Positions 1-9,004 of a stretch of DNA of 64,000 nucleotides are shown one piece after another. The notes below the pieces were generated by a model. It searched no databases and was not told where the DNA came from. It was given only the letters and a program-made list of their open reading frames with translations. How positions within the stretch are numbered: position 1 is the first letter of the stretch; the number at the start of each line of letters is the position of its first letter. A program made the translations under genes and the position numbers. Origin of the DNA: Armatimonadota bacterium (GTDB lineage Bacteria > Armatimonadota > Fimbriimonadia > Fimbriimonadales > Fimbriimonadaceae); NCBI GenBank assembly GCA_016223145.1, contig JACRPN010000014.1, positions 62,001 to 126,000 of the forward strand, given 5' to 3'.

Positions 1-1
1 C

Positions 2-2212
2 CCGCTCGATCCCACTTACGCCTTCCCAGCGACCCCGATGCTCGGCACGACCGAAGGATTTCTGCTCGGGCTCTCTCCAACGGCTTCGACCCTTTTCTAT
101 GGGACCTATCTGGGTGGGGACCTTGATGAAGAGGTCTTCGCTCCCTACGTCGACCGATTTGGAGACGTATGGACCGTTGGGTCCTCCGATAGCCTGCGGT
201 TCTATCGCCGAGTTTCCTCCGGTGGTGTGATCTTCAATAGGATCTATCCCACCAGTGGGCCTCCCTACACACTGCTTCCTGCATCGCTCCTCTCCGAGTT
301 CGCCTTCAAGACGGTTGGCGACCAGGGCGTTGGCGACCCGTGGGGCGTCGGCGGCGTTTGGTATGGCTTGAAGGAAAGCCCGTTCACGGGTCCGTCGACC
401 ATTACGGTTCTCGCCTATCAGCGTGATGGCTTCGTCGTGAAGCAGAGACTTGCGCTGCCCACGATTACCACAATGACTTTGGCGCCGTCCTCGATCGCGG
501 GCGGCTTGGGAGCATCCACGACCGGCACGGTCACGTTGAGTGCGCCTGTTCCTGCAGGCGGCCTGGACATGACCGTTGAACTCGACAACGACGCGGCATC
601 GTTCGATCCGAACGTGTCTCAGAAGGTGTTGACGATCTCGCTGCCGGGCGGCGCGACAACGGCGACCTTTACGGTCTACTCGAACCCGGTGGACTTCCCG
701 ACGGGCGTCAATGTGCGCGCAACCCTCATCGGGAACTTCATGATCCGCGTGCTCAACGTGCTGCCGTGGCTCCAAGACCTGACGGTCACCCCGAACCAGG
801 TGGTCGGCGGCAATGGCCTTACGGGCCGGGTCACGCTCTTCCAGAACGCGATCACAGACATCACGATCGACCTCTCGACCGACGCCAGCGGCCTCGTGGA
901 CTTTCCAGGCGGCAACACGGTGACGGTTCCTGCAGGCCTCGATTCCATCACCTTTACGGTCGGAACCCATGGTGTGGAGTTCCAGACCGATGTTCCTGTC
1001 ACGGCGACGCTGCTCGGCGTTGGCAAAACCAATTTCGTGCGGCTCCTGTCGGCGAACCTGCTTCGGATGACGTTCAACCCGACGAAGGTGACCAGCGGCG
1101 CTGCGTCGACAGGAACGGTGTTCTTGGATGGCGAGGCAGGTTCTGCGTTCACTGTGGATCTGTCGATCAACGCCGGAACGGCGGGATATGTGTTAAACCC
1201 GACGACCCTCTCCTTTGCCAAAGGTGAGAAGTCGAAGGACTTCACGCTGACCACGGCCTTTGAGCCCATCAACACGCAGCGCATCGTTACGGCGACGCGT
1301 ACGGCCCAGGGTGGCTACAAGGCAGGCTCGGTGAGCGGCACTCTCTTTGTGGATGGTTCCTCACTGGTTTCGTTTACGCTAGACAAGACCTCTGTCGATC
1401 CTGGCGAAGACGTCAACGGAACCGTCACGGTCAGTGTCCCGGCGAATCCCGGTGGAACGCCGGTGAACATGTCGAGCGACAGTGCGCTTGTCACGGTGGC
1501 CACCCCGGCCGTCGTGCCGCAGGGCGCTACGTCCACGACATTCCCGCTAACGGTTGCGGGCCAGGCTCTGACGAACGACACGACCGTGCACATCACGGCG
1601 CAGCGTGGACCGGTGGTCATCATTCGCGACCTGGTGGTCAAGAAGGCCAACGCGACCATCACGTTCAATCCGGCGACGGTCATTGGCGGCAACCCCAGCA
1701 CGGGCACGCTGTCCCTGACGGCAAATGCCCCGAGCGGCGGAATCGTGTTCAACCTGAGCAGCGGCAACGCCGCGGTGACGGTCCCGGCAACGGTTACCGT
1801 GCCGGAGGGCGCCAACTCGGCCACGTTCGGCGCTACGACGACCTTGGTCTCGGGCACCGTGGCGGTGACGGTGACAGGCACATCGGGCGGCATCACCGCC
1901 CAGGGAGTGCTGGTCGTCCGCGCGATCTCGGTGGCTTCACTCAGGTTCGTGCCGAGCCGCCAGAAGGGTGGCCGATCGGTTCAGCTCATCGTGACGCTCG
2001 ATGCCCCGGCGCCTGCTGGCGGAGCGGTGATTCCGCTGACCTCGTCGAACCCGATCATTGCCAACGTGCCGGCAACCATCACGGTTCCGGCGGGCCTGAC
2101 CTCGGCCGCGAAGACGGTGATCACGAACCGCGTCTCCAGAACCCTGGCAACGCAAGTTCAGGCCGCTTACGGTGACGAGATTGTGTTTGCCGTGCTCACC
2201 GTGACCCGGTAG
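2..2212 (+). CDS. Large repetitive surface/secreted protein, 5' partial
   Basis: The frame is open to the window edge, so the start lies upstream. The first internal ATG is at 38, and the residues before it continue the same style of sequence. The first ~45 residues (GLSPTASTLFYGTYLGG, then a WTVGSS segment) resemble an SBBP beta-propeller repeat. From about residue 145 of the ATG-numbered protein there are about six degenerate Ig-like repeats of 80-100 residues. Each starts with a pattern like L.P..V.GG....G.V.L and contains a TVPAG....F.V strand; repeats 5 and 6 are the most regular. There is no transmembrane anchor or sorting signal at the C-terminus. It is probably a secreted, adhesive or structural cell-surface protein. 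The exact role is unknown. A strong terminator follows. Confidence 0.75.
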   Translation, partial: PLDPTYAFPATPMLGTTEGFLLGLSPTASTLFYGTYLGGDLDEEVFAPYVDRFGDVWTVGSSDSLRFYRRVSSGGVIFNRIYPTSGPPYTLLPASLLSEFAFKTVGDQGVGDPWGVGGVWYGLKESPFTGPSTITVLAYQRDGFVVKQRLALPTITTMTLAPSSIAGGLGASTTGTVTLSAPVPAGGLDMTVELDNDAASFDPNVSQKVLTISLPGGATTATFTVYSNPVDFPTGVNVRATLIGNFMIRVLNVLPWLQDLTVTPNQVVGGNGLTGRVTLFQNAITDITIDLSTDASGLVDFPGGNTVTVPAGLDSITFTVGTHGVEFQTDVPVTATLLGVGKTNFVRLLSANLLRMTFNPTKVTSGAASTGTVFLDGEAGSAFTVDLSINAGTAGYVLNPTTLSFAKGEKSKDFTLTTAFEPINTQRIVTATRTAQGGYKAGSVSGTLFVDGSSLVSFTLDKTSVDPGEDVNGTVTVSVPANPGGTPVNMSSDSALVTVATPAVVPQGATSTTFPLTVAGQALTNDTTVHITAQRGPVVIIRDLVVKKANATITFNPATVIGGNPSTGTLSLTANAPSGGIVFNLSSGNAAVTVPATVTVPEGANSATFGATTTLVSGTVAVTVTGTSGGITAQGVLVVRAISVASLRFVPSRQKGGRSVQLIVTLDAPAPAGGAVIPLTSSNPIIANVPATITVPAGLTSAAKTVITNRVSRTLATQVQAAYGDEIVFAVLTVTR

Positions 2213-2233
2213 CGAGCAGGCAAGGACTCTGCA

Positions 2234-2275
2234 AAAGCCGCCATCCCAACATTGGGATGGCGGCTTTGTTTTTTT
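2234..2275 (+). terminator. Rho-independent terminator
   Basis: A perfect 15-bp stem (arms 2234-2248 and 2253-2267, loop ACAT) is followed by a T-rich run (2269-2275). It lies 21 bases after the stop of the surface-protein gene and ends that transcript. It also insulates the small gene at 2330. Confidence 0.93.
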
Positions 2276-2329
2276 GCGGGCTGGGCCCAATTGCGGCGGA
2301 TCGCGGCACGGGCAAGATAAACTCAACAG

Positions 2330-2539
2330 GTGAACAGCCGGTTGGGATTCTTTTTGATGGGCGTGGCGACAGGCTTCCTGGGCGCCAGTCTCTATCGTCG
2401 CTTGCAAGACGGCGACTTTGATAAGGACGTCGAGAAGATTCGCGGCCGGCTCTCGGATAGCGTCAAAGACCTTGAGGACCGGATCTCCGGCGTGGTGGAT
2501 GTGGTGTCTGGGGCCGTGGATGGGATTTCGAACGCCTGA
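2330..2539 (+). CDS. Small YtxH-like membrane-anchored protein
   Basis: 69 residues from a GTG start. Residues 5-20 form one hydrophobic, glycine-rich helix (GFFLMGVATGFLGASLY). A charged, amphipathic helical tail follows, with repeated DxVxD.I spacing. This layout (short N-terminal membrane helix plus helical tail) is that of YtxH-like general-stress or envelope proteins, but similarity at this length is weak. It lies 24 bases upstream of the lnt-like gene on the same strand and may be co-transcribed with it. Function unknown. Confidence 0.6.
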   Translation: MNSRLGFFLMGVATGFLGASLYRRLQDGDFDKDVEKIRGRLSDSVKDLEDRISGVVDVVSGAVDGISNA

Positions 2540-2563
2540 ACCCGCACTCGCGTCTCTGAAAGT

Positions 2564-3997
2564 GTGAGAAGGGCGCTTACGGCGGCCGCAGGCATCCTCG
2601 TTTCCGCAGTGATCCTGGTTGTTTGCCTTCCTCCAGGCGATTTCGGCATCCTGGGGTGGTGCGCCCTGGTTCCTTTGCTCGTCGCCTTCAGGGGCTCCAG
2701 TTTTGGCAGGGGGTTTCTCGCCTCGTTGGCCGCCTGCATGATCGCCGCTTGGCTTAGCGTGCAGGGCTGGCTCTATCCGGCGGCTCAATGGAAGAGTCAA
2801 GCCGAGCAGATGGCCGGCGAAGCCGCATGGCACTACATGGGGTTCCTCATGATGGCCGCGGTGTATGGAATCATCGTTGGCATCTGGGCAGAGACAAAGC
2901 AGGTGACGCTCGGGAGGGCTGTCTGGTTGGCGTGCCTGGGCCTAGGGCTGGAGTCGCTGGCCGCACTTCAACTGCCGGCCACGCTTGGCCTCACACAATA
3001 TCGCTCAATGGCCATGATGGGGGTGGCGTCAGTCGCAGGGCTCTTCGGTGTGTCTCTCCTCGTGTGGGTAGCGAACCTCCTTCTCGCTTGGGGCATTTCA
3101 GCCAGGCTCTCAGGGGTTCGTACCCGCCAAACCGAGCGGGCTTGGGTGGCCCCGCTTGTCCTGGCACTCTTGGCCTTGTTCACGACCTACCCGTTGCCGG
3201 GCCCAAGGGCCCTCGGGACGTCGGGGAGGACCTTTGCCGCGCTTCAGACAAGGTCGTTTGAGGGCAGCGAACTGATGGACCTGAGCCAGAGTTCGGGGGC
3301 GTGGCTGACGGTTTGGCCCGAGCTCAGCGCGATCGCCGAAGCGCCAGGGGGCCAAACCGGCAGGCTCATAGCCGAACTCCGCCGACGCAATATCCGTGTC
3401 TCCACGAGTTTCGAGGACGACGCGACCCCCAAACGACACAACACGATGTCCGTCTTGGGACCGGCGGGCGAATCGCGCAGGTATTGGAAGCGGAAGCTCT
3501 TTGGAGGCGAGGCTCAAAGCCACCAGCCCGGCGCGGAGCCGGCGGTAGCCAAAGTGGAGGGCCTCGCATTGGGGCTAAACGTGTGCTTTGATTCGTGCTT
3601 CCCGGGGCTGATTCGGGAAACGGCCTCCACAGGGTCGCCGAGGCCGGCCGTGATTCTGCTTCCGAGCATGGGCCCAGAATCGCCCAGCGGCGTCGTTCAG
3701 GCGATGCACGGCGCGTTTACGCCGTTTCGCTCGGCTGAGAACGGCGTCGCATTCGTTCGCGGGGAGACGAGCGCGGCGGCGATGATCACTGATGAGAATG
3801 GCCGAATCTTGGCTTATGCCGAGCCCGGATACCAGGGCGCGATCGTTGGCAATCTGAGCTTGGAACGCAAGAGCACGGCCTACCAGGTCCTCGGAGACTG
3901 GGTCTGGTACTTGGCCATGACGTTTGTCGTGGCGATTCCGGCGAGAACCCGGTGGACTTCGAAAAGGGCAAGATCAGAACGCCAAACGGGAAAATAG
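2564..3997 (+). CDS. lnt: Apolipoprotein N-acyltransferase-like protein
   Basis: 477 residues, GTG start, close to the ~510 of E. coli Lnt. Lnt transfers a third acyl chain to the N-terminal cysteine of outer-membrane lipoproteins in the inner membrane. About six hydrophobic helices fill residues 1-210, followed by a nitrilase-fold domain. The expected catalytic triad is visible as E253 (WPE), K309 (YWKRK, with a following GGE) and C341 (NVCFDSCFP). A final hydrophobic helix is near residue 450. The candidate lipoprotein at 15151-16035 is the kind of substrate it would act on. The domain is divergent, so a related acyltransferase or amidase-type enzyme remains possible. It ends 3 bases from the convergent gpmA. 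Confidence 0.82.
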   Translation: MRRALTAAAGILVSAVILVVCLPPGDFGILGWCALVPLLVAFRGSSFGRGFLASLAACMIAAWLSVQGWLYPAAQWKSQAEQMAGEAAWHYMGFLMMAAVYGIIVGIWAETKQVTLGRAVWLACLGLGLESLAALQLPATLGLTQYRSMAMMGVASVAGLFGVSLLVWVANLLLAWGISARLSGVRTRQTERAWVAPLVLALLALFTTYPLPGPRALGTSGRTFAALQTRSFEGSELMDLSQSSGAWLTVWPELSAIAEAPGGQTGRLIAELRRRNIRVSTSFEDDATPKRHNTMSVLGPAGESRRYWKRKLFGGEAQSHQPGAEPAVAKVEGLALGLNVCFDSCFPGLIRETASTGSPRPAVILLPSMGPESPSGVVQAMHGAFTPFRSAENGVAFVRGETSAAAMITDENGRILAYAEPGYQGAIVGNLSLERKSTAYQVLGDWVWYLAMTFVVAIPARTRWTSKRARSERQTGK

Positions 3998-4000
3998 GGC

Positions 4001-4606
4001 CTACTCCAGGACCCTCTTTGAAAGCACGGACCCCGTCTGGTCGACTTCGTAGAGCAGCGGCAGGCCCGTGGCCAGCTCCAGCTTGACCACTTCCTCTCCG
4101 GTCAGGTCGTCCAGCTTCATCACGATCGAGCGATTCGAGTTTCCGTGGGCGACCACAAGCACGTTCTTGCCCTGCTTGAGGTCCCCGAGAATGCACCGGT
4201 CGAAGAAGGGCAGTGTGCGCTCGGCGGTGTTCTTAAGGGCCTCGCCGTTGGGTGGTGGCACGTCGTAGCTGCGGCGCCAAAGCTGGACTTGGTCTGCCCC
4301 ATACCGCGCGCGAGTTTCGTCTTTGTTCAGGCCCTGAAGGTCGCCATAGTGGCGCTCGTTGAGCGCCTGGTCCCGGATGACGGGCTGGCTCCAGCCGTTC
4401 GCCTCTTGGATGATGGCGAGCGTGCGCTGGGCGCGGGTCAAGGCGCTGGTGTAGCAGACGTCGAACGCGATGCCCTTGATGTGCTCCGCCGCGCGCCGGG
4501 CCTCTGCCTCGCCTTCGGCCGTTAGGGGAACGTCCACCCACCCGGTAAATCGATTCTCCATGTTCCAGAGCGACTGGCCGTGGCGGATGAGACAGAGGTA
4601 TGGCAT
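4001..4606 (-). CDS. gpmA: 2,3-bisphosphoglycerate-dependent phosphoglycerate mutase
   Basis: 201 residues. It interconverts 3- and 2-phosphoglycerate in glycolysis and gluconeogenesis in the cytoplasm. Histidine-phosphatase features are clear: LIRHGQS (H9 is the phosphorylated His), R58 in TSALTRAQRT, E84 in NERHYGDLQGLNK, and H154 in VVAHGNSNR. The NERHYGDL block is diagnostic of GpmA rather than of general histidine phosphatases. It is about 30 residues shorter than E. coli GpmA, mostly in the central and C-terminal regions, like the compact forms seen in many bacteria. ATG start. Confidence 0.95.
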   Translation of the reverse strand: MPYLCLIRHGQSLWNMENRFTGWVDVPLTAEGEAEARRAAEHIKGIAFDVCYTSALTRAQRTLAIIQEANGWSQPVIRDQALNERHYGDLQGLNKDETRARYGADQVQLWRRSYDVPPPNGEALKNTAERTLPFFDRCILGDLKQGKNVLVVAHGNSNRSIVMKLDDLTGEEVVKLELATGLPLLYEVDQTGSVLSKRVLE

Positions 4607-4755
4607 GACTCTCAGCGTACCGCGTCGGGGAGTTGAGCGGTGACGGGGATGGGGGGAGTGAATGAGGGTGAGAAACCCGTGGGGCAGACTCTCAGTCTGC
4701 CCTCGTGCAATGGTGCCCGCGCGTCAGCGAGCCATTGAGCCCAAGAGTCGGGCAA
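4607..4755. repeat. Intergenic palindromes between gpmA and the DinB gene
   Basis: There is a perfect 9-bp inverted repeat, GGGCAGACT and AGTCTGCCC with a 3-base loop, at 4682-4702. A second, looser one pairs CAATGG with CCATTG over about 4707-4737. The first could act as a terminator hairpin for the DinB transcript, but no U-tract follows it on the minus strand. It looks like one of the dispersed palindromes of this genome. Confidence 0.55.
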
Positions 4756-5199
4756 TCAGACCCGCTCACGGAAGAACCCGATGAGGTCGGTCTCGGGAAA
4801 CGGCTGTTCGGGGTTCTTTGCTGCGAGGCCCCGCAGGTGTCCTCGGTGGTATGTGCCGTGGTTGATGACGTGCCTTGCGATCTGCTCCAAGGAGGACACA
4901 TAGGGAACGCCGGCAAGGTTCTGGTAAGCGATCATCTCCCGCAGCGGCCGCTCCATGAGTTGGGCTTGCCACGCCCTGCAATAGAGCTCCAACAAACCGC
5001 CCAAGGGCACGTTTTCCGAGGGTTCCAGGACCTGCACCCCGCACCGTTCGAGCCAGATGCGCTGCGCGAACAGGATGTGCTCCAGGACCTGAGAAGCCTC
5101 AAGCATTTGTTCGCCGAAGCCCTCCAGGGCAAACAGCCACTTCCTATTGGCCCAAAGGTCATAGTCGAAGCCCTCGATCAGCGATTCACGAAACTCCAT
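4756..5199 (-). CDS. DinB-family protein
   Basis: 147 residues. A four-helix-bundle DinB/DUF664-type protein with a likely metal-binding histidine triad: H41 (VLEHI) plus H114 and H118 in NHGTYHRGHL. The NHxxxHRGHL motif is characteristic of the family, whose members include thiol-dependent transferases and DNA-damage-induced proteins. The substrate cannot be told from sequence. It lies 12 bases downstream of the dihydroorotase gene and is probably co-transcribed with it. Confidence 0.85.
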   Translation of the reverse strand: MEFRESLIEGFDYDLWANRKWLFALEGFGEQMLEASQVLEHILFAQRIWLERCGVQVLEPSENVPLGGLLELYCRAWQAQLMERPLREMIAYQNLAGVPYVSSLEQIARHVINHGTYHRGHLRGLAAKNPEQPFPETDLIGFFRERV

Positions 5200-5211
5200 T
5201 TTCCGCCTCTG

Positions 5212-6552
5212 CTACCCATTTCCGGGTTCAAACCGAATCGGCACTCCCCTTGGCTGCCCTATGATATCGCCCTCCCTCATGGCGAACTCGCCGGCGACCA
5301 GCGTGTGCACAGGGAAGCCGCGCAGCCGCTCGCCTTCGTAGGGGCTCCAGCCGCACTTGCTCTTCAGCCATGCTTTGTCGACGACCCGGCGCTGCGAAAG
5401 GTCCACGACCGCGATGTCCGCGTCGGAGCCCTCCTTGAGTTCACCTTTGCCCTGGATTCTGAAGGTCTGGGCTGGGCCGTGGCATAGCAGCTTTAGGACC
5501 TCGGACAGGTCAAGGCAACCGTGGTCGAGAGCCAAGGTCAGAAGGATGGGGAGGAGGGTCTGGACTCCCGGCATTCCGCTTGGGCTCTGAGGATAGGGAA
5601 GCGCCTTTTCCTCGAGCAGGTGGGGGGCATGGTCCGAGCCGGCGGTATCGAAGAAGCCGCGCTTGAGCGCCGCGCGAAGTGCCGCGCGGTGATCTTCGCC
5701 GCGCACCGGCGGGTTCATCTGGACCAAAGACCCCAAACGCTCATAGACCTCCGGCGCCGCGAACCAAAGGTGATGCGGGGTGATCTCGCACGTGGTCTTG
5801 AGGCCCTGCGCCCGCGCCTCGTCGATCAATGGCAGCTCGTCGAGGGTGCTGGTGTGCAGGATGTGCACCGGCCTTCCCGTTTCCGCCGACAGCTTGAGAA
5901 GGCGGTTCGTCGCGATCCGAGCGCATTCCGAGTCGCGCAGGAAAGGATGCTCGGCGGCCGTGGGCTCTTTGCTCATCAGGGCCTTTCGCTCTGTGAGCCT
6001 GGCGTGATCCTCGGAATGGACTGCGACGCGGCGCGAGCCGTGCTGCAGCACCGTTCGGATGGTTGGGTCGTCCGGGACGAGCAAGGAGCCTGTGGAGGCG
6101 CCCATGAAGAGCTTGACGCCGGGCGTTCCAGGAAGCGCCTCAAGCTCGCCTAGGTGTTCAGCGTTCTCTGGCGTCGCTCCCACCCAAAAGGCGTGGTGGC
6201 ACCAGGCCCTGCCCTTTGCGCGCTGCAGCTTGTCCGCGAGAGCCGCTGCGTTGGTGGTCGTGGGAGATGTGTTCGGCATCTCGAAGACGCTGGTGACGCC
6301 GCCGGCGATGGCTGCCCGGGTTCCCGACTCGAGGTCTTCCTTGTACTCGGCACCAGGCTCGCGAAAGTGGACGTGGGAGTCGATGACGCCCGGCATGGCC
6401 GTCAAGCCCGCGACGCTGACGCGTTCGGCAGCCTTTGCCGAAGAGAGGTCTCCAATGGATGCGATCTTTCCGGAATGGACGCCGACGTCCGCCGCAAAGT
6501 GGCCCTGGCGATTCAAAACCATGCCCCGCTCCAGGATCAGATCGAACGTCAC
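5212..6552 (-). CDS. pyrC: Dihydroorotase (amidohydrolase superfamily)
   Basis: 446 residues, GTG start. The likely role is cyclisation of N-carbamoyl-aspartate to dihydroorotate in pyrimidine synthesis. Metal-centre residues are in order: DSHVHFREPG (H60, H62), K147 in GVKLFMGAS (position of the carboxylated lysine), H179 in VAVHSEDH, H233 in HILHTST, and D307 in SDHAPH. C-terminal motifs SGMPGVQTLLP and GSDADIAVVDL fit the class I dihydroorotase/allantoinase group. The lysine ligand is also found in allantoinases, so the substrate assignment is very likely but not proven. No other pyr genes are nearby. Confidence 0.88.
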   Translation of the reverse strand: MTFDLILERGMVLNRQGHFAADVGVHSGKIASIGDLSSAKAAERVSVAGLTAMPGVIDSHVHFREPGAEYKEDLESGTRAAIAGGVTSVFEMPNTSPTTTNAAALADKLQRAKGRAWCHHAFWVGATPENAEHLGELEALPGTPGVKLFMGASTGSLLVPDDPTIRTVLQHGSRRVAVHSEDHARLTERKALMSKEPTAAEHPFLRDSECARIATNRLLKLSAETGRPVHILHTSTLDELPLIDEARAQGLKTTCEITPHHLWFAAPEVYERLGSLVQMNPPVRGEDHRAALRAALKRGFFDTAGSDHAPHLLEEKALPYPQSPSGMPGVQTLLPILLTLALDHGCLDLSEVLKLLCHGPAQTFRIQGKGELKEGSDADIAVVDLSQRRVVDKAWLKSKCGWSPYEGERLRGFPVHTLVAGEFAMREGDIIGQPRGVPIRFEPGNG

Positions 6553-6582
6553 AGCCTGATTCTATCCAGATAGCCGCCGATA

Positions 6583-7422
6583 ATGAGGGCCAGGATGGTG
6601 GGAACCCTCTTTCTCGCGATGCTGCCGTTTCGCCCGGTGGCGTTCTTGGACCAGCCGATCGACGCCGAAGTGCGCAAGGGCATTGAGGTCTACAGGGCCG
6701 GAAAGGGGCTCGACAGGGTTCTGCAGGACGATAAGGCCGTGGTAAGGACGCGCCTGGTTCGCTTGAGCACCGAGGAGCTCGAAAGGGTCGTTTGGCTGTC
6801 TCCATCGCTCGTTTCCAGGTGGCTCGGCTATCTGTGGGCGCAGGAAAAGTGGCCGGATGGAGAGCTGGAGCGTCGGTGGAAGGACCTTCAAGGGAGCCTC
6901 GACGGACGGCTGACGTTTGTTGTTGAACTGGCGAGCTACCCCAGGGACAAGGGGTCGAGGAGCTTGGAGGCGGCCTTTCAGCCGGATTCGACCTGGGAGG
7001 GCTTGGAGTTCCTGCTCACCGCAAACGGGTCGCGGTTGCCGATGGCTCCCGGGCCGAGCGGCCTTCTGGGCCTTAGCAGAGCGCCTCGCGGTGGCGAAGC
7101 GACTCCATGGACACATCGGGCGCTCCGCATCGTGCCGGACATCACCCGGTTTGCCTCGATGAAGGCGCGCGAGCCGATCCGCCTGGGAGGGTTGGCGTGG
7201 GTCGCCCAGACGCTGCTCGCCCCTTGGTTGGAGCCGAGGGCCGGGTCCGGTTGGGCCGAGCCGCTGGCGCCGCTCGGCGAATACGAGAAGGCGTGGTTCT
7301 TGGTCCAGGCGCCTGTGCCCGCGGGAATTCATGGGTACGGTGACTTGCAGGTTCGCGTTCTCAGCAAGCAGTCGGAGCGGTGCGCGAGTTTCGAATTGTT
7401 GGCGAAGGGGCGCAAGAAGTGA
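6583..7422 (+). CDS. Hypothetical secreted protein
   Basis: 279 residues, divergent from pyrC with only 30 bases between the starts. Residues 1-20 are hydrophobic (MVGTLFLAMLPFRPVAFL) and could be a signal peptide. The rest is soluble, rich in Trp, Leu and Arg, with no motif I recognise. The length, the start and the lack of overlap with neighbours support a real gene. Function unknown. Confidence 0.6.
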   Translation: MRARMVGTLFLAMLPFRPVAFLDQPIDAEVRKGIEVYRAGKGLDRVLQDDKAVVRTRLVRLSTEELERVVWLSPSLVSRWLGYLWAQEKWPDGELERRWKDLQGSLDGRLTFVVELASYPRDKGSRSLEAAFQPDSTWEGLEFLLTANGSRLPMAPGPSGLLGLSRAPRGGEATPWTHRALRIVPDITRFASMKAREPIRLGGLAWVAQTLLAPWLEPRAGSGWAEPLAPLGEYEKAWFLVQAPVPAGIHGYGDLQVRVLSKQSERCASFELLAKGRKK

Positions 7423-7425
7423 TCG

Positions 7426-8187
7426 TCAGTCCTGAAGCGAGAACGGCGTAAAGTTGGTGGACCGGTCGTAATAGTCTTCGTTCTCGGCGCGCTTCAGCGA
7501 GTTCACGACGGCATAGGTCACCGGTGTTGACACGATCTCCACACACACCTTGAACACCCAGTTGAACAGGGAAACGGCGAGGAGTTGCTGGGTGGACCAG
7601 AGCCCGTAAAACGCGATCGGATAGAACAGCAGACTGTCGACGAACTGTCCCGCGATTGTCGAACCGATGGTGCGCGACCAGAGGTGCTTGCCCGAGGTCC
7701 AGATTTTCATTTTGGCGAGGATGAAGGAGTTCACGAAGTCGCCGACCCAGAACGCCAGCATGGAGCCCGCCGCGATGCGCCACCCGTTGTCGAAGACGGT
7801 CTTCACCGCCGGATCGATGATCTTGTTGTAGCCCTCGTTGGGGTCTGGCGGGAGGTGGATGACCGCCTGCTGCATGATCACGGCGAACGCCATCGCGCCG
7901 AACCCCGCCCAGATCACCTTGCGCGCCCGAGCATAGCCGTAGACCTCGGTCAGCACGTCGCCGAAGATGTAGCCGATGGGGAAGAAGATGTTGCCCGCTC
8001 CGAAGCTGATGCGGTCCCCGACAAACGGCAGGGCAAAGGGCAAGGTGAAGAAGCTCGTCTTTCCTGGGCCGATCATGTTTGAACAAAGGAGCATCGTCAC
8101 AAAGCCGACCATCACGAGGTCGTAGTACTTATAGTGCCGAACGTTGTGGACGATGCCTTGAGAATCCGCCGAAGTGCCCGTTGCCAT
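7426..8187 (-). CDS. yhhQ: VUT-family (YhhQ-like) queuosine precursor transporter
   Basis: 253 residues with about six membrane helices. The family moves 7-deazaguanine queuosine precursors (preQ0/preQ1) across the inner membrane. Recognisable family blocks are FPIGYIFGDVLTEVYGY, the GSMLAFWVGDFVNSFILAKMK segment, and GSTIAGQFVDSLLF, with conserved acidic and Gln residues in membrane segments. No other queuosine genes lie in the window, so the organism may salvage the precursor. It converges with the hypothetical gene ending at 7422, with 3 bases between them. Confidence 0.9.
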   Translation of the reverse strand: MATGTSADSQGIVHNVRHYKYYDLVMVGFVTMLLCSNMIGPGKTSFFTLPFALPFVGDRISFGAGNIFFPIGYIFGDVLTEVYGYARARKVIWAGFGAMAFAVIMQQAVIHLPPDPNEGYNKIIDPAVKTVFDNGWRIAAGSMLAFWVGDFVNSFILAKMKIWTSGKHLWSRTIGSTIAGQFVDSLLFYPIAFYGLWSTQQLLAVSLFNWVFKVCVEIVSTPVTYAVVNSLKRAENEDYYDRSTNFTPFSLQD

Positions 8188-8306
8188 TGGAATAGGGACG
8201 TAGCGGACCCTCCCCAGGGATCAGAGATTCGCGTGCCGGGATTTCCCAGAAGGCCATCAGGCCCATGCCATTTGGCTGGTGGGGCGTTTGGGTATAGAAT
8301 CGAGAC

Positions 8307-8951
8307 GTGGAAAGCGTTCCTCCTCCGTTTTCGCCGATGCCGCCCCCGAAGCCGAAGAACTCGACGCCGCTGATCTTGGGCATTGTGTTCGGCGTGCTGT
8401 TGCTGGTCTGTGGCGGCGGGGCGTTTGCCCTGTTCTTCTTCGGGCGCACCGCCATCAAAGACACGGGCAAGATGATCGCCTGCGTCGCTTCCTTTGATGC
8501 CGTGCAAAAGGCAGTGATCGCCTACGCCCAGGACCACAACGGCGTGCTGCCGAAGGCCGAAACCTGGCAAGACGATGTGAAGGGCTACTTGAAGCTCGAT
8601 CCGGACTTCAAGGACCTCGAGAATTCCCCCTTTGACTTCCAGGCCGTGACCAAAGACGGCGAGTGGTGCTGCACCATTTCCGCCGAAAAGAAGACGGGAA
8701 TCAGCTTCAACGATGACCTTTCGGGCAAAAAGCTGGCGGAAATCGTCAACCCGTTCGAGACGCCCTTGATCTTTGAGACCGAGAAGGTGGGGCGAAATCT
8801 CCACTCGAAGTACGTCGAGCAGCCTCAGTCAACCGCGCCGAAGTTCTTTGGCACATCCCGAGGCTGGTTCTGGGCGCCCGTACAGGGCGAGGTTCGCGGA
8901 ATGGAGAAGATGGGCGCGGAGATCAAGACCCGCCGCCGCAAGTCCGAATGA
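8307..8951 (+). CDS. Membrane-anchored protein with pilin-like globular module
   Basis: 214 residues, GTG start. A proline-rich N-terminus (residues 5-17) precedes one membrane helix (about 22-46). Residues 68-97 (YAQDHNG.LPKAETWQDDVKGYLK) match a module shared with the two propeller proteins at 17139 and 26272 and seen in type IV pseudopilin-like DUF1559 proteins. The remainder contains a C-C pair (WCCTI). There is no DGH tail. It is probably anchored in the inner membrane with the module outside. Function unknown. Confidence 0.6.
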   Translation: MESVPPPFSPMPPPKPKNSTPLILGIVFGVLLLVCGGGAFALFFFGRTAIKDTGKMIACVASFDAVQKAVIAYAQDHNGVLPKAETWQDDVKGYLKLDPDFKDLENSPFDFQAVTKDGEWCCTISAEKKTGISFNDDLSGKKLAEIVNPFETPLIFETEKVGRNLHSKYVEQPQSTAPKFFGTSRGWFWAPVQGEVRGMEKMGAEIKTRRRKSE

Positions 8952-9004
8952 CCGTTTGAACGATTTGGCACCACCGGAACACCCACGTTTCGGAAGTCCC
9001 GGTG

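Noticed and set aside
676-1896. Two long minus-strand frames inside the surface protein gene
   Set aside because: They are shadows of the repetitive GC-rich coding strand; neither has a signature, and the plus-strand repeats explain the sequence.
1937-2833. Minus-strand open frame of 298 codons over the surface protein end, terminator and lnt start
   Set aside because: It runs antisense across a strong terminator and two better-supported genes, and its residues (many His, Arg, Pro) have the character of a GC-rich shadow frame.
4705-5487. Plus-strand frame of 260 codons across the DinB and dihydroorotase genes
   Set aside because: It is antisense to two genes with clear catalytic motifs and has no recognisable domain.
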